This document shows, in pieces, positions 8,566 through 16,982 of a stretch of DNA of 39,659 bases. The notes under the pieces were generated by a model. It did not search any database, was not told where the DNA came from, and saw only the letters and a program-made list of their open reading frames with translations. This stretch comes from CBDUMN01 sp965368335. Lineage in GTDB: Bacteria > Pseudomonadota > Alphaproteobacteria > Rhodospirillales > JAPHRK01. Position 1 is the stretch's first letter. Every line of letters begins with the position of its first letter. The stretch covers positions 1-39,659 of the forward strand of contig CBDUMN010000025.1 of assembly GCA_965368335.1 (NCBI GenBank). The letters run 5' to 3'. Made by a program: the position numbers and the translations under genes.

Positions 8566-8593
8566 GTTTGGAACCAAACGGGCAGTTTTTGTC
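8566..8593. promoter_or_regulatory. Pair of dyads in the divergent oxidoreductase/fliK region; candidate regulator sites
   Basis: GTTTGG-AA-CCAAAC (8566-8579) is a perfect 6-bp-arm inverted repeat. Directly after it comes GGCAGTTTTTGTC (8581-8593), a GGCA-N5-TGTC near-dyad. The same spacing is seen perfectly in GGCAATATTTGCC upstream of fliF. The near-dyad is about 100 bp upstream of the sigma-54 promoter, a normal place for an enhancer-binding protein such as FlbD. Function is inferred from position and symmetry only. Confidence 0.4.
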
Positions 8594-8693
8594 CACCTCG
8601 GCTAAGAAGATTCTGCCGCCCTAGCCCCTTCCTGCCCCTACACCTCCAGACACTATATGTTATTTTTCTTTTATTTTCAAATAGTTAGAAAAC

Positions 8694-8709
8694 TGGCACA
8701 CCCCATGCA
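8694..8709 (+). promoter_or_regulatory. Sigma-54 promoter (-24/-12) for fliK-flgD-flgE
   Basis: TGGCACACCCCATGCA matches the sigma-54 consensus TGGCACG-N4-TTGCW at all key bases. GG and GC are separated by exactly 10 bases, and the only departures are G to A at position 7 and T to A at position 12. Transcription would start near 8720, about 30 bp before the fliK ATG. Sigma-54 with FlbD drives late flagellar genes, including hook genes, in Caulobacter, and an flbD gene lies at 22945. The rest of 8541-8751 is A/T-rich non-coding DNA. Confidence 0.85.
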
Positions 8710-8751
8710 AGGATAGGGCGAGTTTTACTGTTATTTTTTGGGAACACGGCC

Positions 8752-10572
8752 ATGGACATTTCTGGCGTCAACTCGAAACACTCGCAACAAACGACAACCG
8801 GCAGCACCGGCCAGTCGAGCGGTTCCGGAAGTGGCGAATCATCTCTTTTCGCCACTCTGCTGAAGAACGCGGGAAGTCGGATCGATCAAACCCTGGACGC
8901 AACGGGCTCCCACCCGATGTCGTCCAAGCAGGACTCCGATTCCTCAGCCGATGTTGCGCGGGGAGACGATCATTCCATGGATAAGGGTCGGGGCTATGAC
9001 GATGTCCGTACCGATGATGGGCGACGAGACGACAACCGCACCGCCGACCGGTCCGACGACGATCATGTAGACGACACTGCGGCCCGCCATGAAGACAAGG
9101 GTGACGATCATCGCGCCAGCGACGACGGCGACGACACCCGTGACCGGACTGAGGCCAAGGACGACGGGCAGGAAAACGACGGCAAGGAGCATAAGGACGT
9201 CTCTTCGGAGAACGATAGCGAAACCGATACAACCGAAACCGCCTCTGAAGACAATGGCGAAGAATCGGCGCAGACGACCGGCGAAGAAACCCAGCAGTCG
9301 GGTGAAACAACGGCCCAGGGCACGGATGGCTCAACTGTTGAGAACGTTGCCGCCACGGCCCAGGCAGGAATGGGTCAGGCCGTTTCCCAAGTGGCATCGG
9401 ACAAAAACGTTAAGGCGGACGGGCAAGACGTTAAGGCTGCGGCCCAGACTCAAGGCGCTAACGCCAATGCCGGTAAAGGTCAGGAGCAGCTGGCCGGAAA
9501 CCAGGGCGATGACATGCTGGATACAAAGGGGCAGGCGGCTCAAAATCAGGGGCAGGCTCAATCTCAGTCACAACGAGCCGCACAAGGCCAGAATCAAGCT
9601 CAGCAAGCTCAGGCTCAAACCGCAGCCGGAAATGACAATGTCAGCCGCCAGGCTGCCGAGCTTTCCAAAGCAGCCGCCAGCAACAAGCCGACACAGGTTA
9701 AGGTGACGGTTGAAAATCAGGCCGCTACGGTCACCGATCAGCCCAGGATGACAGCGCAAACCGCCGCCGGACTGACGGAAAACAGCGGACAAAACGCCAG
9801 CGGTCAGCAAACCGGTCAGCAGTCAACCAACGCCAACAGCAATGCGCCAAGCCAGCAAAATGCCGCCAATCAGGCCGCACAGCAGGCCCAAGCCCAGGCT
9901 GCGGCCAATCAGAACACCCAGCAGCAAGCCCAGGCCCAACAGCAGGCGGCCAATAACAACGCCGGCGCCCAGACCAAGAGTGTGGGGCAAGTCGGCGCAC
10001 AGCAGGCGGCCTCGGGTGCTCAGGTTCAGAGCGGTGGCGGCGAAATGGCCAACACCGGACAGATTGGACAGACCCAGCAGACGGCTCAGGCCCAGCAGAC
10101 TGCGGCCGCCAGCCAAGCCGCCAAGACGGCCCATACCGCCAAGCCTGCCGAAGTGGTGCATCAAGTATCGGTGCAGATTTCCAAAGCAGTTCAGGCCGGA
10201 AACGACAAGATCAACATTCAACTTCGCCCCGATTCTCTCGGCCGCGTGGAAGTCCAGCTTGAAGTCAGCAAATCCGGTCAAGTAACGGCCAATGTGGTCG
10301 CCGACCGTCCGGAAACGCTGAACATGCTGAAGAACGACGCCAGCAGCCTTCAAAAAGCCTTACAAGACGCAGGGCTGGATACGGGCGACATGAACTTCAA
10401 CCTACGTGGCGAACAGAGCGAACAGCAGGCGGAAGGTTCCGGTAACGGCCAGGGCGCAAATTCCGGAGCCGAAGACGACGAACCGATCAATCCGCTTCTG
10501 GCCGCTCAGGAAGAAGCCATGAGCAACGGTCGCTGGGGCGGCCGAGCGAACGGAGTGGACGTGCGGGTTTAA
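8752..10572 (+). CDS. fliK: Flagellar hook-length control protein FliK
   Basis: A 606-residue protein. The C-terminal Flg_hook domain (about 460-560) is recognisable from QISKAVQAGNDKINIQLRPD and GRVEVQLEVSKSGQV, then ETLNMLKNDASSLQKALQ. FliK acts as the molecular ruler: it is secreted during hook growth and its C-terminal domain contacts FlhB to switch export from hook to filament subunits. The first 200 residues are very rich in Asp, Arg and His, and the middle is almost all Gln, Ala and Asn. Both are expected of a secreted, flexible ruler, though the Asp density is unusual. It is first in the sigma-54-driven hook operon. Confidence 0.9.
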   Translation: MDISGVNSKHSQQTTTGSTGQSSGSGSGESSLFATLLKNAGSRIDQTLDATGSHPMSSKQDSDSSADVARGDDHSMDKGRGYDDVRTDDGRRDDNRTADRSDDDHVDDTAARHEDKGDDHRASDDGDDTRDRTEAKDDGQENDGKEHKDVSSENDSETDTTETASEDNGEESAQTTGEETQQSGETTAQGTDGSTVENVAATAQAGMGQAVSQVASDKNVKADGQDVKAAAQTQGANANAGKGQEQLAGNQGDDMLDTKGQAAQNQGQAQSQSQRAAQGQNQAQQAQAQTAAGNDNVSRQAAELSKAAASNKPTQVKVTVENQAATVTDQPRMTAQTAAGLTENSGQNASGQQTGQQSTNANSNAPSQQNAANQAAQQAQAQAAANQNTQQQAQAQQQAANNNAGAQTKSVGQVGAQQAASGAQVQSGGGEMANTGQIGQTQQTAQAQQTAAASQAAKTAHTAKPAEVVHQVSVQISKAVQAGNDKINIQLRPDSLGRVEVQLEVSKSGQVTANVVADRPETLNMLKNDASSLQKALQDAGLDTGDMNFNLRGEQSEQQAEGSGNGQGANSGAEDDEPINPLLAAQEEAMSNGRWGGRANGVDVRV

Positions 10573-10602
10573 GGCGCACGGACACGATAACGGAGACGAA
10601 CC

Positions 10603-11394
10603 ATGTCGATTATCGGCGGAACAACAGACTCAACACTGGTCGACGGCACAAAGGCCCAGCAGTCACAGCAGAAGCTTCAGGAAGATTTATCCCAGTTCAT
10701 GAATCTTCTGACCGCACAGCTGAAGCACCAGGACCCGCTGGACCCGATGAACGCCAACGAGTTTACCTCGCAGCTGGTTCAGTTCGCCTCCGTCGAGCAG
10801 CAGATTCAGGGCAATGCGCATTTGGAGGCCCTGAAAGACCTTCAGGCAGGTAACGTTCTGGCTTCCGCCGTCAACTATGTCGGTAAGGCCATCGAATTCC
10901 CGAGCGAATATCTTCCTTTAGCCGATGGCGCGGCCGAGTTCAATTACACCCTGCCCGAGAACGCCAACACCGTCACCATCAACATCACCGATCAAGACGG
11001 CAACACGGTTAAGACCATGACTGGCAAGACCGATGCCGGCTTCCATAAAGTGGTATGGGACGGCACCAACAATTCCGGCTACCCGGAACCCGACGGCGTC
11101 TACAATTTAACTATCTCGGCTCTCGACGACAGTAAATCGCCCATTGAGCTTGAGCAGCGGGTCGTCGGCAAGGTAACGGGCATTTCCATGGCCAATGGCG
11201 ATACATCGCTTCTAGTCGATGACATCACCGTCACCATGGCTCAGGTCGTCTCCATTAAGGAAGCGGTCTCGACATCTTCAACGAATTCAACGGATTCGAC
11301 AACAGAAACGGAAGAAACTGAGGGTTCTGGAACTGAGTCAGAGTCAGAGTCTGAGACAGGTTCAGAAACAGAAGAAGAGACACCTACTGAATAG
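10603..11394 (+). CDS. flgD: Flagellar hook cap/scaffold protein FlgD
   Basis: A 263-residue protein. The N-terminal FlgD motif FMNLLTAQLKHQDPLDPMNA is followed by EFTSQLVQFASVEQQ. A central Tudor/FnIII-like part contains TVTINITDQDGN and GFHKVVWDGTNNSG, as in FlgD. The cap sits on the growing hook and guides FlgE assembly. It lies between fliK and flgE as expected. Oddly, residues from about 225 onward are a Ser/Thr/Glu-only tail, partly encoded by tandem GAGTCA-like hexamers (11335-11358). This is absent from typical FlgD. Confidence 0.93.
   Translation: MSIIGGTTDSTLVDGTKAQQSQQKLQEDLSQFMNLLTAQLKHQDPLDPMNANEFTSQLVQFASVEQQIQGNAHLEALKDLQAGNVLASAVNYVGKAIEFPSEYLPLADGAAEFNYTLPENANTVTINITDQDGNTVKTMTGKTDAGFHKVVWDGTNNSGYPEPDGVYNLTISALDDSKSPIELEQRVVGKVTGISMANGDTSLLVDDITVTMAQVVSIKEAVSTSSTNSTDSTTETEETEGSGTESESESETGSETEEETPTE
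11335..11358 (+). repeat. Tandem GAGTCA hexamer tract in the flgD tail
   Basis: Four consecutive hexamers read GAGTCA, GAGTCA, GAGTCT, GAGACA. They encode Glu-Ser repeats in the FlgD C-terminal tail. Length changes would stay in frame. The first three units each contain a GANTC site. Confidence 0.7.
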
Positions 11395-11505
11395 GCCACC
11401 CGACGGCCAAGAAGCAAAATTAGTTTAAGACAGCAACAATGCATTTAAGCGGGGACAAGCCCCAAAGACCCAAGAAGAACGGGTCGTAGAGTAAGGAGAG
11501 CGACG

Positions 11506-13377
11506 ATGAGTTTGTACGGTGCTTTGTTTTCCGGCGTTTCCGGACTTCAGTCACAGTCGAGCGCTATGGGCGCCATCGCCGATAACGTAACCAACGTCAA
11601 TACCATCGGTTACAAGAATACGTCGGTCAACTTCCAGACCCTGATCACCAAGCAGGTGTCTCTGACCCAGTATTCGGCAGGCGGCGTGCAGTCCAAACCC
11701 CGGACCAACGTAGACATTCAGGGCCTGCTGCAGGCGACCTCGTCATCTACTGACATAGGCATTTCAGGCAACGGCTTCTTCATCGTCAACGAAGCAGCCA
11801 ATCCGGTAAGCGGCGATTTGTTCGCTTACACCCGAGCCGGGTCTTTCAAGGTCGACAAAGAAGGTAACCTTCAAAACGTCGGCGGCTGGTACATGCAGGG
11901 CTGGCCTTTGAAAACCTGGGACGGCACTGCTCTCGCCGCTCAAGTCACGGTCGGCACCGACACCTATATGAAAGCCTATACCGACGAGAATGGCGACACC
12001 CAGTACATCAACGACAACATCGTTGACGGCACCAACGTGCGGCCGCTGAACCTCAATACCGTCGGCGGCACGGCCAGTAATACCACCACCCTCTCCTTCG
12101 GCGGCAACCTGCCCTCGGACAAAGCGCTGGGCGGCACCGAACAGGCCAACTTGCTGATTTACGATACGCTGGGCAACGGCCATAACCTGGACATGACCTA
12201 CGTCAACCGGGCGACCAATGCCTGGGACCTGGAAATCATGCCGCCTTCAGGCTCCAACAGCCTGTCGCTGAAAGACCAGACCGGCGCGGTTTATTACTCC
12301 AATGGGCGCCTGGATTTCAGCGCGATCCCAGCCGATGGCACGACACTGAGTATCGTGGTTTATGATGAAATTGCCGATGTGTCCCGGACGTTCACCGTCA
12401 CCTTCGACAACGCCGCCGACGACTCGACAGTCGCCGCGGCGGGCGCCGACGTTACGACAACGGTCAACACCAACGGCCGAACGCTGAGCCAGGTCCTCGA
12501 TCAGTTGGGGACGACCATCAACAACATCATGACGCTCAACGACAACACCGCTTCGGTCAATACCTCGGACGGCACATGGGCGCAGCGTCTCTCCGGCGAG
12601 AACTCCATTCTCATTCGGCAGTATACCGACGGGGGCGACATCACCATCGATGCATCCAACTTGCTTGATAGCAGCAACAACGCGGCAGTCACCCAGATAA
12701 CCTCCTTCACCATTGATGCACTCGACGGCACCCATGGCTGGGTTGCAGGGGATTCGGCGACAACAAGCGATTTGAACGCCCGTTTCGTTTCCTTCAACGG
12801 CGACGGCACACCGGACGAATTCTTCGGCAAGAGCGAAGCCGAACAGGCCGATCCGCGAGGTTCCATTTCCATCGATTGGGCCAACGGTTCTTCGGATATG
12901 AATGGTTCCGATCAGCCGGAAATTTCCTTCTTCACCGGCAACTACAACGTGGCCGATGGCTTGACCCAGTTCGCCGGGGAATATCAAATCAACTACATCT
13001 CGCAAAACGGCGCCAAGTTCGGCAACTTCGCCGGGGTCAGCATCGGCGCGGATGGCATCGTTACGGCCTTGTTCGACAACGGGGTGACAAGACCGGTCTT
13101 CATGATCCCGATCGCCACCTTCGTCAACCCCAATGGCATGGAGGCTCTGACCGGCAACGTCTGGATCGAGACCGATTTCTCCGGCCAACCCACCGTCCGA
13201 GAAGCGGGCGAAGGCGGAGCAGGCTCTACCAACTCAGCGACTCTCGAAGCCTCAACCGTCGATTTGGGTGCGGAGTTCACCTCGATGATCACCACCCAGC
13301 GGGCCTATTCGGCAGCCGCCAAAATCATCACCACTTCGGACGAAATGCTCGAAGAACTGATGCGGGTGAAACGCTAA
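11506..13377 (+). CDS. flgE: Flagellar hook protein FlgE
   Basis: A 623-residue protein. The N-terminal rod/hook motif (SLYGALFSGVSGLQSQSSAM and IADNVTNVNTIGYKN) and the C-terminal coiled-coil (GAEFTSMITTQRAYSAAAK) are those of FlgE. GNGFFIV and the FlgE D2 region (TLSFGGNLPSDKA) lie between them. It polymerises into the hook outside the cell after FlgD-capped export. At 623 residues it is longer than enterobacterial FlgE (about 400) but in line with larger alphaproteobacterial hook proteins. The extra length lies in the surface-exposed middle. SD GTAAGGAGAG precedes the ATG. It ends the hook operon, and a terminator follows. Confidence 0.95.
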   Translation: MSLYGALFSGVSGLQSQSSAMGAIADNVTNVNTIGYKNTSVNFQTLITKQVSLTQYSAGGVQSKPRTNVDIQGLLQATSSSTDIGISGNGFFIVNEAANPVSGDLFAYTRAGSFKVDKEGNLQNVGGWYMQGWPLKTWDGTALAAQVTVGTDTYMKAYTDENGDTQYINDNIVDGTNVRPLNLNTVGGTASNTTTLSFGGNLPSDKALGGTEQANLLIYDTLGNGHNLDMTYVNRATNAWDLEIMPPSGSNSLSLKDQTGAVYYSNGRLDFSAIPADGTTLSIVVYDEIADVSRTFTVTFDNAADDSTVAAAGADVTTTVNTNGRTLSQVLDQLGTTINNIMTLNDNTASVNTSDGTWAQRLSGENSILIRQYTDGGDITIDASNLLDSSNNAAVTQITSFTIDALDGTHGWVAGDSATTSDLNARFVSFNGDGTPDEFFGKSEAEQADPRGSISIDWANGSSDMNGSDQPEISFFTGNYNVADGLTQFAGEYQINYISQNGAKFGNFAGVSIGADGIVTALFDNGVTRPVFMIPIATFVNPNGMEALTGNVWIETDFSGQPTVREAGEGGAGSTNSATLEASTVDLGAEFTSMITTQRAYSAAAKIITTSDEMLEELMRVKR

Positions 13378-13476
13378 GTTTAAAGTTTGGGCCTAGCGGC
13401 CTGATCGGAATGCGCTTCTTGGCGCACTCCATCGATCAGCCCGCAAGTAGAATCCCTTTACGGTTCTTAGCCCTAG

Positions 13477-13517
13477 AAAGGGGGTTTCGGCAGAAAGCCG
13501 GGCCCCCTTTCGTTTTT
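13477..13517 (+). terminator. Rho-independent terminator after flgE
   Basis: AAAGGGGG (13477-13484) pairs with CCCCCTTT (13503-13510). An inner CGGC/GCCG stem and a CGTTTTT tail complete it. It lies about 100 bp after the flgE stop and separates the hook operon from the following TPR gene. Confidence 0.8.
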
Positions 13518-13586
13518 CCGGTTTACCCCACCCCTTCCCCGTGGTCTCATTTTCAAACGATTCTCTTATCCCAACCAGCGTAGCCC

Positions 13587-15296
13587 ATGCGATTCAACCT
13601 GAAAGTCTACGATCAGCCGCCCGCCAAGCAGCCAAGCCAGGCCGAGGTGAGCGAAGCCGTCGAGATACATAAACAGGGCGATCTCGAAAAGGCCGCCAAG
13701 CTGTACCGTAAGCTTACTAAAAAATACCCCCGCAACCCGCAGTTGGCCTTCCTCCAGGAAATCATCGAAATTCAACAAGATGGCTGGCAGGACGACATCC
13801 CTTTGGTCAACGACATTCTGGTTGGCAACAAAGGACTGGCGGCAGCCAACCGGGTTTTTGGCGGGTATCTTCTGGGCTTGAAGCGTTCGAAAGAAGCCGA
13901 ACGGTTTCTACTAAGGGCTGAAAGCGATTTCAGGCGCGATCCGCTTTACCTCTACCACATGGGCGCAGCGCTGGCGGATCAGGAAAAGTTCGAGACGGCG
14001 GAAGTCTGGCTTCAACAAGCCCTCCTGCTGAATGCCGATTTCCCTTCGACGTATTTCGAGCTGGGCAACATCTATCAAAAGACCGAACGCCTGGAAAAAG
14101 CCGTTGCCTGCTACCAAAAAGCGATTGAACTGGATCCCGAATTTTTCGGAGCGTTCAGCAACCTCGGCGGCACGTTTTTGCGGATGATGCGCCTTAAGGA
14201 AGCGATGGCTTGTTTCGACCGTTGCATGGAACTCAATTGGGACGATAAGTCGATCAAGGGCCGGGCCGCCATCACCATGATGGCGATGGGCATCCTTCCG
14301 GACGCCTGGAAGCTTTACGAATACGCCATGCCAGCGGGGGACCGGACCAAACACGGGCCGCTGGAACTGCCCAAACCGCGTTGGAACGATCAAGACCTGA
14401 CCGATAAAGGCATCCTGATCTGGCCCGAACAGGGCATCGGCGACAACCTGCGTTTCTCTTCCTGCCTCCCCGACCTCATTGAGCGCGCCGGTCACGTTAT
14501 CGTCATTACCGCAAAACGTCTTGCGCCGCTTTTCGCCCGCTCGTTTCCCAAGGCCCGCGTCATCGCCAGCGACGAAGAAACCGTGGAAATGGATTCCTTT
14601 GAGTACCATCTGCCCATCGGCTCACTGCCGCTTTATTTCAGGCAAACCCAAAAGGACTTTCCCAACCGACAACGCTATCTGACCCCCGCCCCCGAAGCCG
14701 TTGAGCATTGGCGACAACGCCTTGCCGAGTTGGGCGACGGCCTCAAGATCGGCGTTTGCTGGGAAAGCCAGCTTCAAACGGCGGACAACCGGCAGCATTT
14801 CTGCACCCTCGATAAATGGGAACCGGTTTTCAAGGCGCCGGGGGCCACTTTCATCAACCTTCAATACAACCTGACGCCGGAAACCCTCGCTAAAGAAAAC
14901 GCAAAGTACGACACCGACATCATTGGGCTCGAGATTGATCTCTACAACGATCTCGATGGTGTGGCCGCTCTTGAGGAGGCGCTCGACCTGGTCATCACCG
15001 TCGGAACCTGTATGAGCGACTTTGCAGGTTCGGTCGGCACCGAATGCTGGACCCTCTTGCTCGACTGGTGCCCCGATCTTCTGGGAACGGACAGGCTGCT
15101 CTGGTATCCAAACACACGGGTATTTACCCGTCATTGGGACGAACCCTGGGAAGTTCTGTTACAAAGGGTCGCCAACGCACTGGAAGAAAAACTCACACCC
15201 CAAAAAACGGCTTTTCAAGCTCCGGCGTCACGTAATGCCCCCTGCCCTTGCGGCTCGGGAAAACGTTACAAACACTGTTGCGGAGCAGCCAGTTAA
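13587..15296 (+). CDS. TPR protein with GT9/GT-B-like glycosyltransferase domain and C-terminal SEC-C zinc motif
   Basis: A 569-residue protein in three parts. TPR units cover about 25-250 (for example YFELGNIYQKTERLEKAVAC). A GT-B-like region from about 270 to 535 contains the WPEQGIGDNLRFSSCLPDL motif common to TPR-linked heptosyltransferase-like proteins, plus IGVCWESQLQ and DLVITVGTCMSDFAGSVG. The last 20 residues are a SEC-C motif (CPCGSGKRYKHCC), a zinc-binding docking module best known from SecA. The gene sits between the hook operon and fliF and is followed at 6 bp by a TPR-sulfotransferase gene. That suggests modification of a flagellar or surface component. Start ATG 13587 has no strong SD. 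Domain calls are firm except that the GT identity is by motif. Acceptor unknown. Confidence 0.8.
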   Translation: MRFNLKVYDQPPAKQPSQAEVSEAVEIHKQGDLEKAAKLYRKLTKKYPRNPQLAFLQEIIEIQQDGWQDDIPLVNDILVGNKGLAAANRVFGGYLLGLKRSKEAERFLLRAESDFRRDPLYLYHMGAALADQEKFETAEVWLQQALLLNADFPSTYFELGNIYQKTERLEKAVACYQKAIELDPEFFGAFSNLGGTFLRMMRLKEAMACFDRCMELNWDDKSIKGRAAITMMAMGILPDAWKLYEYAMPAGDRTKHGPLELPKPRWNDQDLTDKGILIWPEQGIGDNLRFSSCLPDLIERAGHVIVITAKRLAPLFARSFPKARVIASDEETVEMDSFEYHLPIGSLPLYFRQTQKDFPNRQRYLTPAPEAVEHWRQRLAELGDGLKIGVCWESQLQTADNRQHFCTLDKWEPVFKAPGATFINLQYNLTPETLAKENAKYDTDIIGLEIDLYNDLDGVAALEEALDLVITVGTCMSDFAGSVGTECWTLLLDWCPDLLGTDRLLWYPNTRVFTRHWDEPWEVLLQRVANALEEKLTPQKTAFQAPASRNAPCPCGSGKRYKHCCGAAS

Positions 15297-15302
15297 CCCG
15301 CC

Positions 15303-16982
15303 ATGGAACAGGCCTTTCAACAACTTTTCATGTCGGCCCTTCAGGCCCATCAGGCGCAAGACCTTGAAAGGGCCGTCAAAGGTTATGAAGAGGTGCTCAA
15401 ACAAGCACCGCAATTACCTGAAGCGCTTAACTTTTACGCCATGGCGCTCTACGGACTTGGGCGGACGGGAGAGGCTCTCAAGCAGCTACATCAGGCCGTT
15501 ACCGTCAAGCCCGATTTTGCCGATGCCTACAACAACTTCGGTAACATCCTCCATGAGACGGGGGATTGGGACGGGGCCTTTGAGGCCTATAAAAAGGTGA
15601 TCGAAATCCGCGCCGAGTCGCCCGACGCCTATTATAATTTAGCGATTATTTTCCTTGAGCGGGATTACTTCGAAAAGGCCGCCGAAGCAGCCAGGCGAGC
15701 AGTTTATTTCAAACCAGATTATCCGGAAGCCTACACCGCCTGGGGCACAGCCCTGATAAAACTGCGTGATGTCGAAGGGGCTAGAACGGCGCTCAACAAG
15801 GCGCTTCAATTAACCCCGGATAATGACGAATGCTATCGGAAGCTGGGCGACCTCGCCATGGCGGTCGGACAGCTCGACGAGGCCGCCACCTTGCATCGCC
15901 GCGCTATTGAGATCAACCCGGGGCAGATCGGTTCATACCGCTGCCTAGCCGAGCTTTCTCTTGAAAAAGAAGAGGGCGATGAAGCGCTAAGAAAGTTGGA
16001 AAATATTGCTGAGCGACAAACCGGGGACGAAGAAACGGCAAACGCCAATTTCGCCCTGGGGACTGTAAAAGAAAAAATCGGCGATCATCAGGGGGCTTTC
16101 ACCAACTATCTCAAAGCCAATCGGCACAAGCGCCGTACAATCGATGTAAATATCGACGCAGATATTCGTCAACTGGCGTCAACGCCTTCCGTTCTGACCC
16201 CTGAGTACTTATCCAGCCATCAAAACCGGACAACCTTTGAAGGTCCGATTTTTATTGTTGGAATGCCGCGTTCCGGCACGACGCTCAGCGAACAAATCGT
16301 CGCCAGTCATTCCCAGGTGACGCCGAAAGGCGAACTCCCCTACTTTTCCCAAATCGCCATGGGGTTTCAAGCGCCGAAAAAATTTCCCGAGAACCTGTCT
16401 GGGCTCAATTCAGACGTTTTCATGCGAATGGCGGAGTTCTATCTGGAAAAGGCGGAAGAAAGTCCAACCCCCTTTTTCACCGATAAACTCCCGGCGAATT
16501 TCCGATTCATCGGCCTCATCCATATGATGTTCCCAAAGGCGCCGATTATTCACTGCCTACGCGACCCTCTGGATACGTGTATTTCTTGTTTCTCGAAGAA
16601 TTTCGCCCACGGCCAAAGTTTTAGTTACGACTTGGCGGATTTAGGACGCTACTACCGGGCCTATCGTGAACTCATGAACTATTGGGAAATGGCATTACCG
16701 AGACGAATCTTAACCCTCCGCTACGAGGAAACGGTGGCCGATTTAGAAAACCAGGCTACCCGCCTCCTTAAACACTGCGGCCTTCCTTGGGAAGAGCGGG
16801 TTCTTGAATTTTATAAAACCGACCGCCCGGTTTGGACGGCTAGCGCGGGGCAGGTTCAAAAACCGATCTATACCAAATCGCTCCGGCGCTGGCGGCGTTA
16901 TGAAGAATTCCTCGCCCCCCTGATCGAGGCGCTTGGCCCCTACGCGGAAGAATCCTTATCGGCCGACAATCCGGCGACATAA
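15303..16982 (+). CDS. TPR-sulfotransferase fusion protein
   Basis: A 559-residue protein with TPR repeats across about 1-275 (YNNFGNILHETGDWDGAFEA and similar), then a sulfotransferase domain. The PAPS 5'-phosphosulfate loop is IVGMPRSGTTLSEQIVASH (PRSGTT at 322-327). The 3'-phosphate motif is IIHCLRDPLDTCISCF. Such enzymes move sulfate from PAPS to a protein tyrosine or a sugar hydroxyl. TPR-sulfotransferases are common in alphaproteobacteria but their targets are mostly unknown. It lies 6 bp after the TPR-GT-SEC-C gene, so the pair is likely co-transcribed and may act on one acceptor. Its last 43 bases overlap the convergent formyltransferase-like gene. Confidence 0.85.
   Translation: MEQAFQQLFMSALQAHQAQDLERAVKGYEEVLKQAPQLPEALNFYAMALYGLGRTGEALKQLHQAVTVKPDFADAYNNFGNILHETGDWDGAFEAYKKVIEIRAESPDAYYNLAIIFLERDYFEKAAEAARRAVYFKPDYPEAYTAWGTALIKLRDVEGARTALNKALQLTPDNDECYRKLGDLAMAVGQLDEAATLHRRAIEINPGQIGSYRCLAELSLEKEEGDEALRKLENIAERQTGDEETANANFALGTVKEKIGDHQGAFTNYLKANRHKRRTIDVNIDADIRQLASTPSVLTPEYLSSHQNRTTFEGPIFIVGMPRSGTTLSEQIVASHSQVTPKGELPYFSQIAMGFQAPKKFPENLSGLNSDVFMRMAEFYLEKAEESPTPFFTDKLPANFRFIGLIHMMFPKAPIIHCLRDPLDTCISCFSKNFAHGQSFSYDLADLGRYYRAYRELMNYWEMALPRRILTLRYEETVADLENQATRLLKHCGLPWEERVLEFYKTDRPVWTASAGQVQKPIYTKSLRRWRRYEEFLAPLIEALGPYAEESLSADNPAT

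Noticed and set aside
12247..13188. 313-residue minus-strand open frame
   Set aside because: It lies wholly inside flgE on the opposite strand; its composition is a shadow of the FlgE codons.
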